Assembly (NCBI GenBank): GCA_013396655.1
Contig: WBMV01005000.1
Location: 1-64,000, forward strand
Reading direction: 5' to 3'
Length of the DNA stretch: 64,000 nucleotides
DNA from: Campylorhamphus procurvoides
Taxonomy: Eukaryota > Chordata > Aves > Passeriformes > Dendrocolaptidae
Shown here: positions 49,485-62,200 of the stretch, one piece after another
Numbering within the stretch: the stretch's first letter is position 1
Layout of the letters: every line of letters starts with the position of its first letter
Program-made: the position numbers and the translations under genes
Notes under the pieces: generated by a model
Databases searched by the model: none
What the model was told of the DNA's origin: nothing
What the model saw: the letters and a program-made list of their open reading frames with translations, nothing else

Positions 49485-50689
49485 TCACAGAGAAATGTGT
49501 TGCTGCTATCTGCTAATCCCCCACCAGAAAAGAGAGGAAAAATAATTGACTGCTTTTGTCTCAAATCCTTTTGTTGTCATCATGTAACAAAAGAAGCTCA
49601 GAAGAAGGTAACTGGGGTAGGTTTTAACTTACTCAAGTTTTTATCTGTTAATAGTTTTTATCATGAGATCTAATATTTGAGATTCTGTGAATATCCTCTT
49701 CAAGTTTGCTTTCAAAGGCTTGTGTTTTATCTTGCCTTTTTTAGAAGCTGGCACAGGAACTGGGCTAAAAGCCATCCATTCTTCTAACTGCTGCAAAAGG
49801 AAAGGACATGAGCACCCTTGTACTGTCAGACAAAGGTAGGGAACTGAACCCCCTGGCTCACAAAAGCCCCTGACCCCACTCTCCCTGTTGCCCATGTGCA
49901 CTGCTGATCAGATGGAGACCTTTGCCAGTGCAGGGCTCCTTGTGGCAGCTGCTGCAAGGGGACAGATGGTGGCAGCTGAGCAGGCTGCCATGTGCCCATT
50001 CAGTGCCACTATCTATGTTCAGGAATCATACATTAGTAATTTTAATGTTGGCATGACATGATGCTATTTACAGATACATGTCAAACTTTGTCATAATCCC
50101 AATTTGAGATGCACCATAGAATGATTTTGCCGTATTTTCACTTCTGTTGAATTAATAGGAAATAAAGTAACGTAAAAGGTCTGAGGAACATGGAATTTCC
50201 CACTCCAGGAAGGAGACTGGAGCTGCAAATGCAGAGAGAGTAACTTTTGTGAATAGGAAGAAGTAACAGCTGGTGGCTGCTCTGTGACAAATCCATGGTC
50301 TTAAGGAACTTCCTAAGACATAGATGTGTTTGCAAAATGAGCACTGCCACAATTAGCAGGTCTGTTGGTAGTGGAATAGCCAGAGTAAACTTATGTAGGT
50401 AGGTGATAAATTCAAATCATTAATAATTTTATTAATAATATATTTTGCTGCACTGAACAGAAACATGTTGACAAAGCAGAACACAGACTTGACACAGCCA
50501 CTGATGCTGCAGTGTTTACTTTTTTCAGAGAAAAAGAGCGTCATTCCTAATTACCACTAAATCAGTGTAATGCAAAGAACAAGGGAAAATATGAAGTATA
50601 GCACAGGTAGTAGCTAACTCTAGTAAAAATCAGTCCTCAGAAACTGCAGTTGGAAAAATTAAGAGATTGTCAAGGTGTCCTGTGAATGA
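49485..50689. other. Unique DNA with a GC-richer patch
   Basis: The stretch 49740-50010 is richer in G and C than its surroundings and has short frames on the minus strand, but no domain is recognised. The rest is AT-rich. It ends at the minisatellite. Confidence 0.5.
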
Positions 50690-53021
50690 AGGCAACGCCT
50701 ATATGAGGTTTTTGGGCTTTATGAGGACGGAGAATTTATGAAGATTTTTGGTTTTATGAAGATAGTGCCTTTATGAGGTTTGTGGGCTTTAGAAGGACAG
50801 CACCTTTATGAGGACTGAGCTGTTATGAGGTCTATGGGCATTATGAGGTCAGCAACATAAGTAGGTTTATGGGTTTTATGTAGACAGTGAGCTTCATTAT
50901 GAGGTTTATAGTCTTTATGAGGACAGCACCATTGTGAGTTTAATAGTATTTATGTGGTCAATGCAATTATGAGGCTAATGGGCTTTATGAGGACAGTGTC
51001 TTTTTGAGGTTTCTGGCCTTTATGAGGGCAGGGGCATTATCAGATTTATGGGCTTTCTGAGGACAGAGTTTTTAAGAGGTTTATGGCATTTCTGAGGATA
51101 CTGTCATTTTGAGGTTTATGGGATTAATGAAAACAGCACCTTTATGAGGTTTATGGGCTTCATGATTTCTGCGCTGTTATGAGGTTCATGGGCTTAATGA
51201 GGACAGTGCCTATATGATGTGAGCTCCACTATGATGTTATGGGCTTTATGGGTGCTGAGCCTTCATGAGGACACCACCATTAGGAGTTTTATGTGTTTTA
51301 TAAGGACACTGCTACTATAAGGTATATGGGCATTGGGAAGGCAGGGCCATTACGGGGTTTATGGGCTTTATGGGACAGCACCTTTATGAGGTTTGTGTCC
51401 CTTAGGATGTCAGTGCCATTATGAGGTTCATGGGCTTTTTGATGATAACCCCATTATGAGGTTTATGTGCTGTATGAGTCCAGGGCCTTTATTAGGCCAA
51501 AACCATTAAGAGATTTATGGGCTTTATATAGACACTGCCTTTATGAGGGTTGTGGCCTTTAAGAGGTCATCCCAATTTTGAGGTTTCTGCACTTTATGAG
51601 GACAGCACCATTATGAGGTTAATGGCCTTTATGAGAACACCAACTTTATAGGGTTTCTGGCCTTTATGAATGAGAGCTACATTACAGTGTTTATGTATTT
51701 TGTGGGGGCAACATTATTATGATTTTTATGGGCTTTATTGTGACAGCTCCTTTCCAATGTGAGCCCCATTGTGAAGTTTATGGGCTTTATTAGACCAGCA
51801 TCGTTATGAGGATTATTTGCTTTATGAGGACACCACTACTATCAGGTATATGGTCTTTGTGAGGACTGTCCCATTATGAGTTTTATGGGCTTTGTGAGCA
51901 TAGCACCATTATGAGGCTTATGGACTTCATGATGACAGTGCCTTTATGAGGTTTTATGAGTACAGTGCTTTTATGTTTTAGTCCCATTATGATGTTTGTG
52001 GGATTTATGAGGCCAGACACATTATGAGGTTTAAGGGGTTAATGGGACACCACTACTATGAGATATATGGGCTGTGTGAGAAATGAGCCATTCTGGGGTT
52101 TGTGGAACTTATGAGAACAGTGCCATTATGAGGACTATGGCCTTTATGATGATAGCACATTTATGTGGTTTGTGGGCTTTTTGAAGACAGCTCTTTTATG
52201 GGATTTGTGGCTTTTATGTGGACAGTGCCTTTTTGTGGTTTATGGACTTTATGAGGAAAGAATCATTATGGGGTTTAAGGCCTTTATATGAACACTGTTA
52301 CTATGAATTCTGTGGCCTTTTGAGGACAGCAGCATTATGAGGTCTATGGCCCTTATGAGGACAGCACCTTTATGAGGCCTCCACCTTTATGAGGTTCACT
52401 GGCTTTATGAAAACAGCCCTTTTAGGATGTGAGCCCCATTATGATGTTTATGGACTTTGTGAGATTTGTGGGCTTTATAAGGATAATGCCTTTGGGTTGT
52501 TAATGGGCTTTATGAGGACAGCACCATTATGAGGCTTACAGGCTTTATGAAGCCAGCATCATTATGATGTTTATGAGTGTTATGAGGACACTACTACTAT
52601 GAGGCATATGGTCTTTGTAAAAACTGTACCAGTATGAGGATTATGGTCTGTGAGGGCAGTGGCTGTGTGATGTCAGCCCCATTATGAGGTTTATGGGATT
52701 TATGAGGACAGTGCCATTATGAGGTTAATGGGCTTTATGAGGGCAGCAGCTTTATGATTTCAGCCCCACTATGAAGTTAATGGGCTTTCTGAGGACAGTG
52801 CCTTTATGAGGGCTATGGATTTTATGAGATCAGTCCCATTTTTAGATTGATGGGCTTCATGAGCACAGTACCTTTAGAATTTGAGCCCCTTTATGAGGTT
52901 TGTGAGGACAGTGCCTTTATGATTTGAGCCCTATTAGGCGGTTTATGGGCTTTATGAGGACAGCGCCTCTATGAGGTTTATGATGCTTGAGAAGACAGCA
53001 CAGTTATGAGGTTTATGGGCT
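50690..53021 (+). repeat. Minisatellite array with a 35-bp unit, left part
   Basis: The commonest unit is TTTATGAGGACAGCACCA followed by TTATGAGGTTTATGGGC, 35 bp in all. Both halves start with a TTATGAGG word, so the 35-bp unit is itself a dimer of 18- and 17-bp monomers. A 52-bp form adds a third monomer ('tttatgatgtgagcccca' type). Units differ from one another by many substitutions, so the array is fairly old. The plus strand is rich in G and T and poor in C. The unit is not a multiple of three and no protein is encoded. Leaving out the inserted LTR and the duplicated parts, the whole array holds about 3.8 kb, or on the order of 110 units. Confidence 0.95.
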
Positions 53022-54140
53022 TGTCATAGTTTCAAAATCTTTCATGGAATTTTTCTCTCCCATACCATCAGAGAAGTTTGGGCACTGATGCCCAACCTCC
53101 CATTACCAGCTAACAAAAAGGGTGGCTGATTGCTGTGCATTCCAACTTAATTAATGGGGTTGGAGAGGGAGAGAGGTTTCTTTCGTCGTGCTGGACGCAC
53201 TTCTCAGTGGCTGCTGTGAGAGGGAGCCATTATTTGTGGGGCTGATGGAAGCATCTTAGAGGGAGCTCCTTTGGCTTGGCACCCAACTCTGGGCGCTCAG
53301 TGTTGTCCTTGAGAGAGAGAGCAGTCACTGCTACCTNATACCATCAGAGAAGTTTGGGCACTGATGCCCAACCTCCCATTACCAGCTAACAAAAAGGGTG
53401 GCTGATTGCTGTGCATTCCAACTTAATTAATGGGGTTGGAGAGGGAGAGAGGTTTCTTTCGTCGTGCTGGACGCACTTCTCAGTGGCTGCTGTGAGAGGG
53501 AGCCATTATTTGTGGGGCTGATGGAAGCATCTTAGAGGGAGCTCCTTTGGCTTGGCACCCAACTCTGGGCGCTCAGTGTTGTCCTTGAGAGAGAGAGCAG
53601 TCACTGCTACCTAGGTTTTACTACAGAGTTCCTGAAGTCCAACACCACCTGCAGAGCATCTGCTAAACCCTACCTTCCTCCCTGCCCTCACAACATTTGC
53701 CTTTTTCAGATAAAGGATGGTAGAAGAGGGTCCTTGCACTGCCCATGGGAAAGGTTTCATCACATCCTTGTGGCCGTCATTCCCATGTGAATTATCAGAG
53801 CCAGCATCTCTGCCTACTCTTTGTCTTTTCCTCACTGGAACCCCGAGTGACTCTCACAGCCACCGCCTTCTGAGGTGCGGCATCATCCTGCTGTCCATAA
53901 ATGTCACTGCACTGAAAGCAGCAGAGGTACAACTCCATGCATTTAAAGGTTCTCGTTCTGGTGTTGCTGTTTTGTTCAGTTCTGGTTTTAGTTATATATA
54001 TATTTGTAGTTAAGAGCTGTTATCCTTTTCTAGATGTTTTCTGGTTAAGGTCTATTAATTTCACAGGTTGTGGTGGTTTTTGGGAAGAGGCCCCCTGCCT
54101 AGTCCAGGCAGACATCTTAGTTTTCCCCTAAACGAAGACA
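53022..54140 (+). mobile_element. Solo LTR of an endogenous retrovirus inside the minisatellite
   Basis: The LTR begins TGTCATAGTTTC and ends AACGAAGACA. As printed it spans 1119 bases, but 276 of these (one copy of a 275-bp duplicate plus an N) look like an assembly artefact, so the real LTR is about 843 bp. The last part ('gttatatatatat', 'gttaagagctgttatccttt', 'agacatcttag') resembles the end of the LTR at 29504. The flanks (GGGCT before, AAGCT after) agree in three of five bases, so the target duplication is imperfect. A frame at 53717-54013 lies wholly in it and is not a gene. Confidence 0.8.
53338..53612. other. Exact 275-bp duplicate at an N: likely assembly artefact
   Basis: It equals 53062-53336 base for base. 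The two copies are separated only by the N at 53337. Exact identity with one N between is what an unmerged contig overlap gives. Confidence 0.9.
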
Positions 54141-54225
54141 AAGCTTTATGAAGACAGAGCCTATATTATTTGAGCCCTGCTCTGAGGTTTATGGGCTTTA
54201 TGAGGACAGCACCTTTATGAGGTTC
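54141..54225 (+). repeat. Minisatellite array, part between the LTR and the second N
   Basis: After the LTR the array resumes with 'aagctttatgaagacagagc' and two or so units of the usual type, up to the N at 54226. Confidence 0.9.
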
Positions 54226-54226
54226 N

Positions 54227-54839
54227 AGGTTTTACTACAGAGTTCCTGAAGTCCAACACCACCTGCAGAGCATCTGCTAAACCCTACCTTCCTCCCTGCC
54301 CTCACAACATTTGCCTTTTTCAGATAAAGGATGGTAGAAGAGGGTCCTTGCACTGCCCATGGGAAAGGTTTCATCACATCCTTGTGGCCGTCATTCCCAT
54401 GTGAATTATCAGAGCCAGCATCTCTGCCTACTCTTTGTCTTTTCCTCACTGGAACCCCGAGTGACTCTCACAGCCACCGCCTTCTGAGGTGCGGCATCAT
54501 CCTGCTGTCCATAAATGTCACTGCACTGAAAGCAGCAGAGGTACAACTCCATGCATTTAAAGGTTCTCGTTCTGGTGTTGCTGTTTTGTTCAGTTCTGGT
54601 TTTAGTTATATATATATTTGTAGTTAAGAGCTGTTATCCTTTTCTAGATGTTTTCTGGTTAAGGTCTATTAATTTCACAGGTTGTGGTGGTTTTTGGGAA
54701 GAGGCCCCCTGCCTAGTCCAGGCAGACATCTTAGTTTTCCCCTAAACGAAGACAAAGCTTTATGAAGACAGAGCCTATATTATTTGAGCCCTGCTCTGAG
54801 GTTTATGGGCTTTATGAGGACAGCACCTTTATGAGGTTC
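54227..54839. other. Exact 613-bp duplicate at an N: likely assembly artefact
   Basis: It equals 53613-54225 base for base, with the N at 54226 between. It repeats the last 528 bases of the LTR (to 54754) and 85 bases of the array. The matching pairs of open frames (53717 and 54331; 53937 and 54551) are one sequence printed twice. Confidence 0.92.
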
Positions 54840-56235
54840 ATGGTCTTTATGAAGATAGTGTCATTGTTAGGTTTTTTATGCTTTATGAGAACAGCGCCAT
54901 CATGTATTTTATGGGCTTTGTGAGGACAACACCATTATGATGTTTATGGCTTTTATGAGGATAGCACCATTGTGAGGTTTTTGGGCTTTGTGAGGAATGT
55001 GGCTTTATGATTTGAACCCCATTATGGTGCTTATGGATTTTATGATCACAGCGCCTTCATGAGGTTTCTGGCCCTTCTGAAGTCAGCACCATTATTAGGT
55101 TAACGGGCTTTATGAGGACTACACCATTATGAAGCTCGTGGCCTTGGTGATGACAGTATAAAAATAGGGTGTATGGGCTTTGTGAGGAGAAGCCCTTTAT
55201 GAGGTTTTTGGCAGTTGTGAGGTTATAGCATTGTTGAGGTTTATTTGCTTTCTTGCAACAGCACATTTACTACTTGAGCCCCATTATGAGATTTATGGGT
55301 TATGGGTTTATGGGTATGCAGACATCCCCATTTCGAGGTTTGTAGTTTTTATAACTTTAGCGCCAGTATGAGGATTATGGCCTCTATGAAAAGAACAGTT
55401 TTTTGATGTTTCTGGGCTTTATGGGGACAACACCGTTATGAGGTTTATGGGCTTTATGAGGGCAACACCATTATGAGGTTTATGAGCTTTGTGTGGTCAA
55501 CACCATTATGAGGTTATTGGCTTCATGAGGACATTGCCTTTATGAGATAAGTGTTGTTATGGGTTTTTGGGGGTTTATGAGGACTGCATGTGTTTGGAGT
55601 TTTGGTTTTTATTAATTTGGCACTTTTATGATGTTATGGTATTTATGAGGAATATTCCTTTATGAGCTTTCTGGAGTTTGAGAGGAGAGTGCCTTTATGA
55701 GTTTCATCAGCTTTACAAGAAGAAGGCCTCTATCAGTTTTATGGGTTTTATGAGGTGGGCACCTCTGTGAAGACAGTGCCCTTACGTGGTTTATGGTGTA
55801 TATTAGGACAGCGGTTTTATGAGCTTTATGAGGAGGTCTCCTTTATGAGGTTTATGGTATATGAGGAAAGTTCTTTTTTGTAAGTTTATGGTGTTCATGA
55901 GGACAGAACCCTTATGAGATTTATGGGGTTTATGTGAAGGGTGTTTTTATGTGGAGATCACCTTTATGAAGCTTGTCAGTTGCATGGAGAGAGCACCTTT
56001 CTGAGATTCATGGTGTTTTTGAAGAACAACTATTTATGAAGTCTATGTGGTTTATGAAGAAAGCCCACTTATGAAGGAAGTACTTTTAGGAGGTTTATGG
56101 GGTTTTGGAGAATGTTGCGTCTATTTATTTTATGAGGACAGCTCCTTTATGCAGTTTATGGTATTTATGAGGAGAGTGCCTTCATTACAAGAGCACCTTC
56201 ATGAGGTTTATGGGGTTTATTTGGAGCAGGCCCTT
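54840..56235 (+). repeat. Minisatellite array with a 35-bp unit, right part
   Basis: The array goes on with TTTATGAGG and TTTATGGGC words. From about 55550 the units are more worn and often read 'tttatggggtttatgagga' without the ACCATTATG part. It fades out near 56235 at 'gaggtttatggggtttattt'. The more diverged edge and cleaner centre fit the usual picture of tandem arrays homogenised in the middle. Confidence 0.93.
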
Positions 56236-59200
56236 GCCACTACTCGTGCTTGCTATTTTTGTTGTGTGTGTCCCTACATAATTGGTTAAGTCTTTCAAGT
56301 GTACTTTAAGTGTTGGTGGCAACTACGTTTCTTGTCAGGAATAGTCTTAAAGAGGAACCTTCCAGACGAATCGCATTAATGAGTGCATTGCTGTTAATGA
56401 ATATTCTTAACTGAAACTTGCAGCTGAAACAATGTAACTCTGAGTTAGAATATGGGCATGACAACTTGATATTAGGTTTTATTTATTGCAAGTGTGTACA
56501 CTGGTGAACATACCAAAAGAAATGCTTTATATCTTGATATCTCCAGTAAAGATGGGGTACCATTCAGAATAGCAATATTAGTCTTGGGTATTTCTTGGCA
56601 ATCACAAGATATTTGTTTCAGTTCATGGACAAATTGTAAGTAAAGCAATGAACCATCATTTTCAGGCAATGAGGATTTACCTGTTTCAACCTTAAAACTC
56701 TATGAATTTATATTAAAAAAAAAACAACTAAATTTTGACGGCTTTTTCCTTTTCCTCTAAAAAGTAAAATTTGATCATCTTTGCCTATGAAGGTTAATAA
56801 AAAAATGTAAAAATAATTTTCATTCTATAGCTGTGATGCTCAAAGTGTCCATTGGATTTTTCATTAAGCAATCAAAAGTAATTAAATTAAATTATGCATT
56901 ACATGTATACATGGTGATGATTGAATCACTGAAAGCAGGATTCTAAATGAGCCTGACAAATTGCTCATTAAACATGCAGTTTAAGCTTTTTTATGAAAAT
57001 TTACATCTAATGAAAGTATTTTTATATTCATAACACAGTGTGACAATGAAAGTCATATACAGTAATGAAATGGCAATCACAGGCAATCTGAAGAGATGAA
57101 CTGTTGCAATATTTATGTGAGGTTGTATAACTATTTAACACTGGAAATTAACTTATAATATGGACTTCCTTGACTGGCTGGAATAGCGCTATCTCTTATT
57201 CATGCATTTTTTTGGGGGACCTGGTCTGCAATAAATTCTGAATATATTATATATACTTGTGTCAGAAGATGATTCAGCCCATGGAGACAAAAGTAGACTC
57301 CCTCCGTCAAGGAAGGGAGGAATTTGAACTAAAATTAATATCTGCTTAGGTGTCTTTATCAAGATCCCAGGAGACCATGCTTTTGACTCCTTACAATAAT
57401 CTGCTTCAAAATTCAAAGAATGAACACTTACTCAGCCTACTGATATGATCAGTGTGAAAATATTGCCTTACTGTGAAGATGTGCTTTTCCAGGTTTGTGG
57501 TAGAGAGATCTAATAAAAAAAAATTATTGAGAAAAGATTTTATTGACTTTTATTGAGAAATAATCGACTTTCTTGAGGGTGTCTTGTGTGGTCATTTTAA
57601 GAGGATAATTATTACAATTAAATAAAACCTTTATTTGTTTTATGAGAGTTCTAATTCAAAAAAGCAAGTTGGTGCTTATGCTATCTATCACTGATCTTGC
57701 CATGACCTGTATAAATCCAAGCAAGGAACACATATCTTATGTTGTTTCCCAATTTAAATCCTCTTTGTTTCTCCTAGTTTAACTTAAAGAACTGATAAAA
57801 AGCATAATTTACATATTTTTGTAGATGGCAGTCTTAGGGTCTTGTTTCTGCTGTGCTGTATTTGGCTGCATTACAGATTGAAAACATTTGGGATCTGCAA
57901 CACTATTGCTGTTACAACTGATAAACTATTACCTTGTTTTGCATAATGCGAAGCAGAGGAACAGTTTTTGATGCAGGTGTCAGCCATTAAGGTGCTTAAA
58001 GATCTGTGTGTCTCTATAGTATCTACTGAGAGCACAGAGATTGCTGCTGCCTTTTCTTCTGATGTTTCTCTAGAAAGTTACTGGATAAAATATTTGGATT
58101 GTGGAAGCATTATTTGATAATATTTTAAGAAAGCCTTGTTGTATTTGAGTTCTGAAACAGAATTTCTCCTCCCCTGTTTCATGTAATAGAAACTTGAGGA
58201 GTTCAAAGCAAACATTCTAATTTAGAATGAACAATTTTACTGAAACTAAATTTCAGATTCCTTCAGGGAATCTTACTCTTAGGTAAACAACAGTACCGCA
58301 ATGCAAAGCAAGTCTTAATGCCATTGTTAAATACTAGGTCTGCTGTTAATAAACTTATTGGTCACATATATAAATATGACCTCTGGTTAAAATGAGTTTA
58401 TTTATTATTTTTTACTGTGGCTACAAGATATTTTGATATTTTCTAAAATGCAAAAGTGTAATATTAAATTTTAGTTTTATGAGAATTATTGACTACAAAA
58501 AAAAAGAGATATTTCAGTAAAAAAACCCCAAAGACTGTAAATCTTTTGCACAGGTCACTAGTTAAGATATATCTGATAGTCGCTTTTGAAAATATTTTAA
58601 TTTTAGGAAAAAAAGTATAAATGCCATAGAGTCTCTACAACATTGTAGTCTTTGAAAGAGGACATGGGAGTTTGAGGCCCATCTTAGACTTGAGGGGAAA
58701 TGGAAATGCTTTACGCATTTCAAGTACATGTCATGCCTCCACTGCACTGTGAGTACAGTCAAAGAATGTAAACCCATATAACTCTCACTCCTGCCTAATT
58801 TCTGTCACCAATATTTTTAAATTGATGGCATTTGCAGTATTTTCATGCATGGATGAATCTCTTACAAAATATTTGTAATGAGTACAGGAGAAATGAATAC
58901 ATTCTGAAAGTTTTTACTAACATTTATTTCACAAAGAAATTTCACTGTTTTGTTAATAGTCAGTCAACATCTTTAGTCCCCTTGAAATATTGAAATATTT
59001 AATTTAGCTCTGGAATGTATTACTACTTGAATAATGTCATGACTTTGTCCAGAGCTGAAGAAATAAACAGAGGGGATGGTTGAACACATCAATCCTCAAT
59101 GTAACATGTGAATGGGAAAAAAAAAAAAGCTAACTATAATTATATGGCACTTAATTATTTAAGTCCAGAACTTTTTTAGCTAAAAACCAGCAAAATGGGT

Positions 59201-62200
59201 ATTTTGAGCTCTTGGCATAAAGATACATTAGTTCTTTAAGAACTGTAATTGAGTCACTATGCAATTCCAGAAGGAGTTCAAGCACATAAAAGAAAAAAAT
59301 AGCTATTCAGTCTTGCAATTTGAGTAAATATTTGCAAGCGTATTCCAATAGGAACCCAAAAAAATATTTTTGTACCACGTTTTGTTGCCATTTTCTGTTA
59401 TTGCATGTTATCACAACCCTGCATTAGCACAGAAATTCCAACAACCTTAGCTATTTTTCATTTGAGAAAAGTTGTTTTCTTAAAAATATCTATACATATT
59501 TATGTTTATTGTAGTGGTTGTTCAAAAAAAGGAGAATGCAAATAGTATATGTAGGTTATACACTCTGAACTTTTGTTCTTGCCTCTGAAGCCACACTCCT
59601 TTCCTTTCATTGTGGATGGTACAAGCAGACTACGTAGTGCTTGGTAATCTTGGCTGTCATTTCATTGATCTCATTAAAATACAGGCTATTTACTGACATC
59701 ATGCTTTTACCTAAGCCTTGCTTGTTGCATTTCTTATCTAATCTAAATCCCATCCCTTTATTCCTGCTAACGCAGGCTCTCCAGTTATTCCAACCATTGC
59801 CTGTGTTAAGACATCATCTTGGTTCATCCTGACTTTGTTAAACTGCACCCAGCACTCTTACTGGATTCAGAGGAAATACAATAACAGGAGAGGAGCCACG
59901 GTGGTCTGATGTATATATTTCGTAGTTTGTGAATAACCAGACCAATGGACTACCTACAATCAAACTACCTGTGACAGGCCCCTCATTTGGCAGAACTTAT
60001 TCCAAGACAGGAGAAAGTCTGAACCTATGTATTGAATGTTACTATGTTTGAAGCATATTTGAGGCCAGAAAGTGCCTATGCTTTTTCGTATTGTACTTAG
60101 GTTTTCTATATACAATCTATTTGTCTGAAACTAACTAAAAAGCCTTTGAGAAAAAGGTAGGTGAACTGCAGCCTAAATCCCCACGTAAACAACTACAACT
60201 AAACTACTCGTGTTTGTAGGGATTCCTTCTTTGAGAAGAAAGTGTGGTACTGTCCAGCATTAGTTGCTGATGTTAGAGCAAAACAATTATTTTTACAACA
60301 ACAAACAAGAACATTGTTTTCACCTACATTCTACCCAACTGAAAGACCAGGGATTGCATATTTTCAAATCTTCTGTGGTGATTTAATACTTTTAGCAAGC
60401 CTCATTGTGGGGTTCTACTCTGTAAATAGAGAAGTTCAGGGTAAAGATTGACAAAAGAAAATTAATTGTCTGACTTCTCTACAAATCCCTATTTGCTTCT
60501 GGCAGAAGACTTGAAGAATACAAAATTATGAGACTTTTTTTTTTGGTAAGCCTGTGAGTACTTGGATTTTTTTTTTTTTAATAAAAGACATAAAACTATA
60601 TACAGTGGATTCTGCATTCATGCATTACTTTGTATCTGAACTAATAAAGTTGGACTCTTTATTCTCTGATGCAATTGTGTATCAATGATTTAACTCTCTG
60701 AATCTAAATACAGATCATCTAATGTCTGAACTTTCATTAATGGAGAGTTTAACTGCATTAGGTATCAGACATTTGCAGGAGCTCTTATTCTGACGTAGTA
60801 TCTTCTCTGCTAGGATTTATTATGGTTTCATCTTCCCAGTATACTGACAGGAGGAAATTAAAAAAAGGCTTTTCTAAAGGTTAGTTAATTACAGATAATA
60901 AATTTTGTTTTGCAGATGTAGACTCCCGGATGATTTAATTTTCCAACAAAGGTATTGAGCCTGTAAATTAATGCTTACCTTTTATTTCCAGTGTTAAATT
61001 TCCAATCAAATTAAAGGTGACAAAATAAGAAGGAGACCCTTTTCATTTTGCAGAGTGCTTAATCTTACATGACAACTTATAGGAGAACAGTAGCATATTT
61101 AACTTATACTATACAGTCATTTGAATATTATTAAATAGTATTGGCAAGTAAACATATCTGTGTTAGACAAAGTATTAAAATTAAGAAGATCTAACATCTG
61201 TGTTCATCTTGGCTGCAGTTTGCTTTCAGGCCTTGAGCCTGTCACTTTGCCTGTCTAGAACTCTGTTTCCTCAATAAATGAAGTTGGAACAATGCAGGTT
61301 TTGTGAGAGGTTATGAGAACCATGAATGAACACAAGCACTGTGGAAGTGAGGAATTTTAGTTAATAACAAACTGTTCCAGCATTGCTAGCATGGGCTACA
61401 TAAGAACAGAAGAACTGGGTCTACTGAAACATTATAGTATAGATCTTGCATTTGGGCAATTTCCTTAAAACTAAGCAAATGTTCTGATATATTTGAATAT
61501 GGGAAAACTTTGTAAGTATTTGTAAAGATTCCTGCAAGTTCTTTTGGTGAGTTTCAAGTAGACACAGCTTTCTTTTTATTCTCCTAATTATTGGGTAGGC
61601 AATAGTTTTCTTTGTTCTTTGAGAACATGTATTTTTCTAGACTCAAAGAATTGCTTAATCCATGATTAATCATAATTTACTCCATGTAACCTCAGATGCT
61701 TACCCACCTTCCACTACATATGGAAAGGTAGTAAGGAAACTAGTTTTCCAGCTTAAAGGAAAAGATGGGAGTAGATCTCACTCCCAAGTTTCCAGCTTGA
61801 TTGCTCATTTTTCTAACTGATTGCACTACTCAAAATATTTCTTATTGAGACTTACTGACTAAGTGAATCAGAAAGCATAGTGTTCAAATTCAGAGCTACA
61901 ACTGTGTGAACAAGGACGTGAACAAGGACATGAACCCTTTGGTAGCATCTCCAAGGCTGGGGTTGAAAGCTGTTTTCTCTGGGTTTATATATAATTATGC
62001 AAGTTAGAAGCTTGCATATAGTTTTGAATGTCTAAATCACAGCTGTATCATTCCAGGCTTTAAAAATGAACTCTAGTTTTTGGTAATGCTGCAATAATTT
62101 TTGTTAGAATTTACCCTATTAAATAAGAAAGAAAACTAGTAGTGAATGACAAATAATTTGTAGTTATTTTTGGTGATATAGATAGAGCAGCACTTTTCTA

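Noticed and set aside
53717..54627. Two identical 98-codon frames, looking like a gene pair
   Set aside because: They lie in the LTR and are exact copies made by the join at the N at 54226.
50690..56235. CRISPR-like reading of regularly spaced repeats
   Set aside because: There are no unique spacers: the repeat and the text between are both repeated and diverge together. The genome is a vertebrate's.
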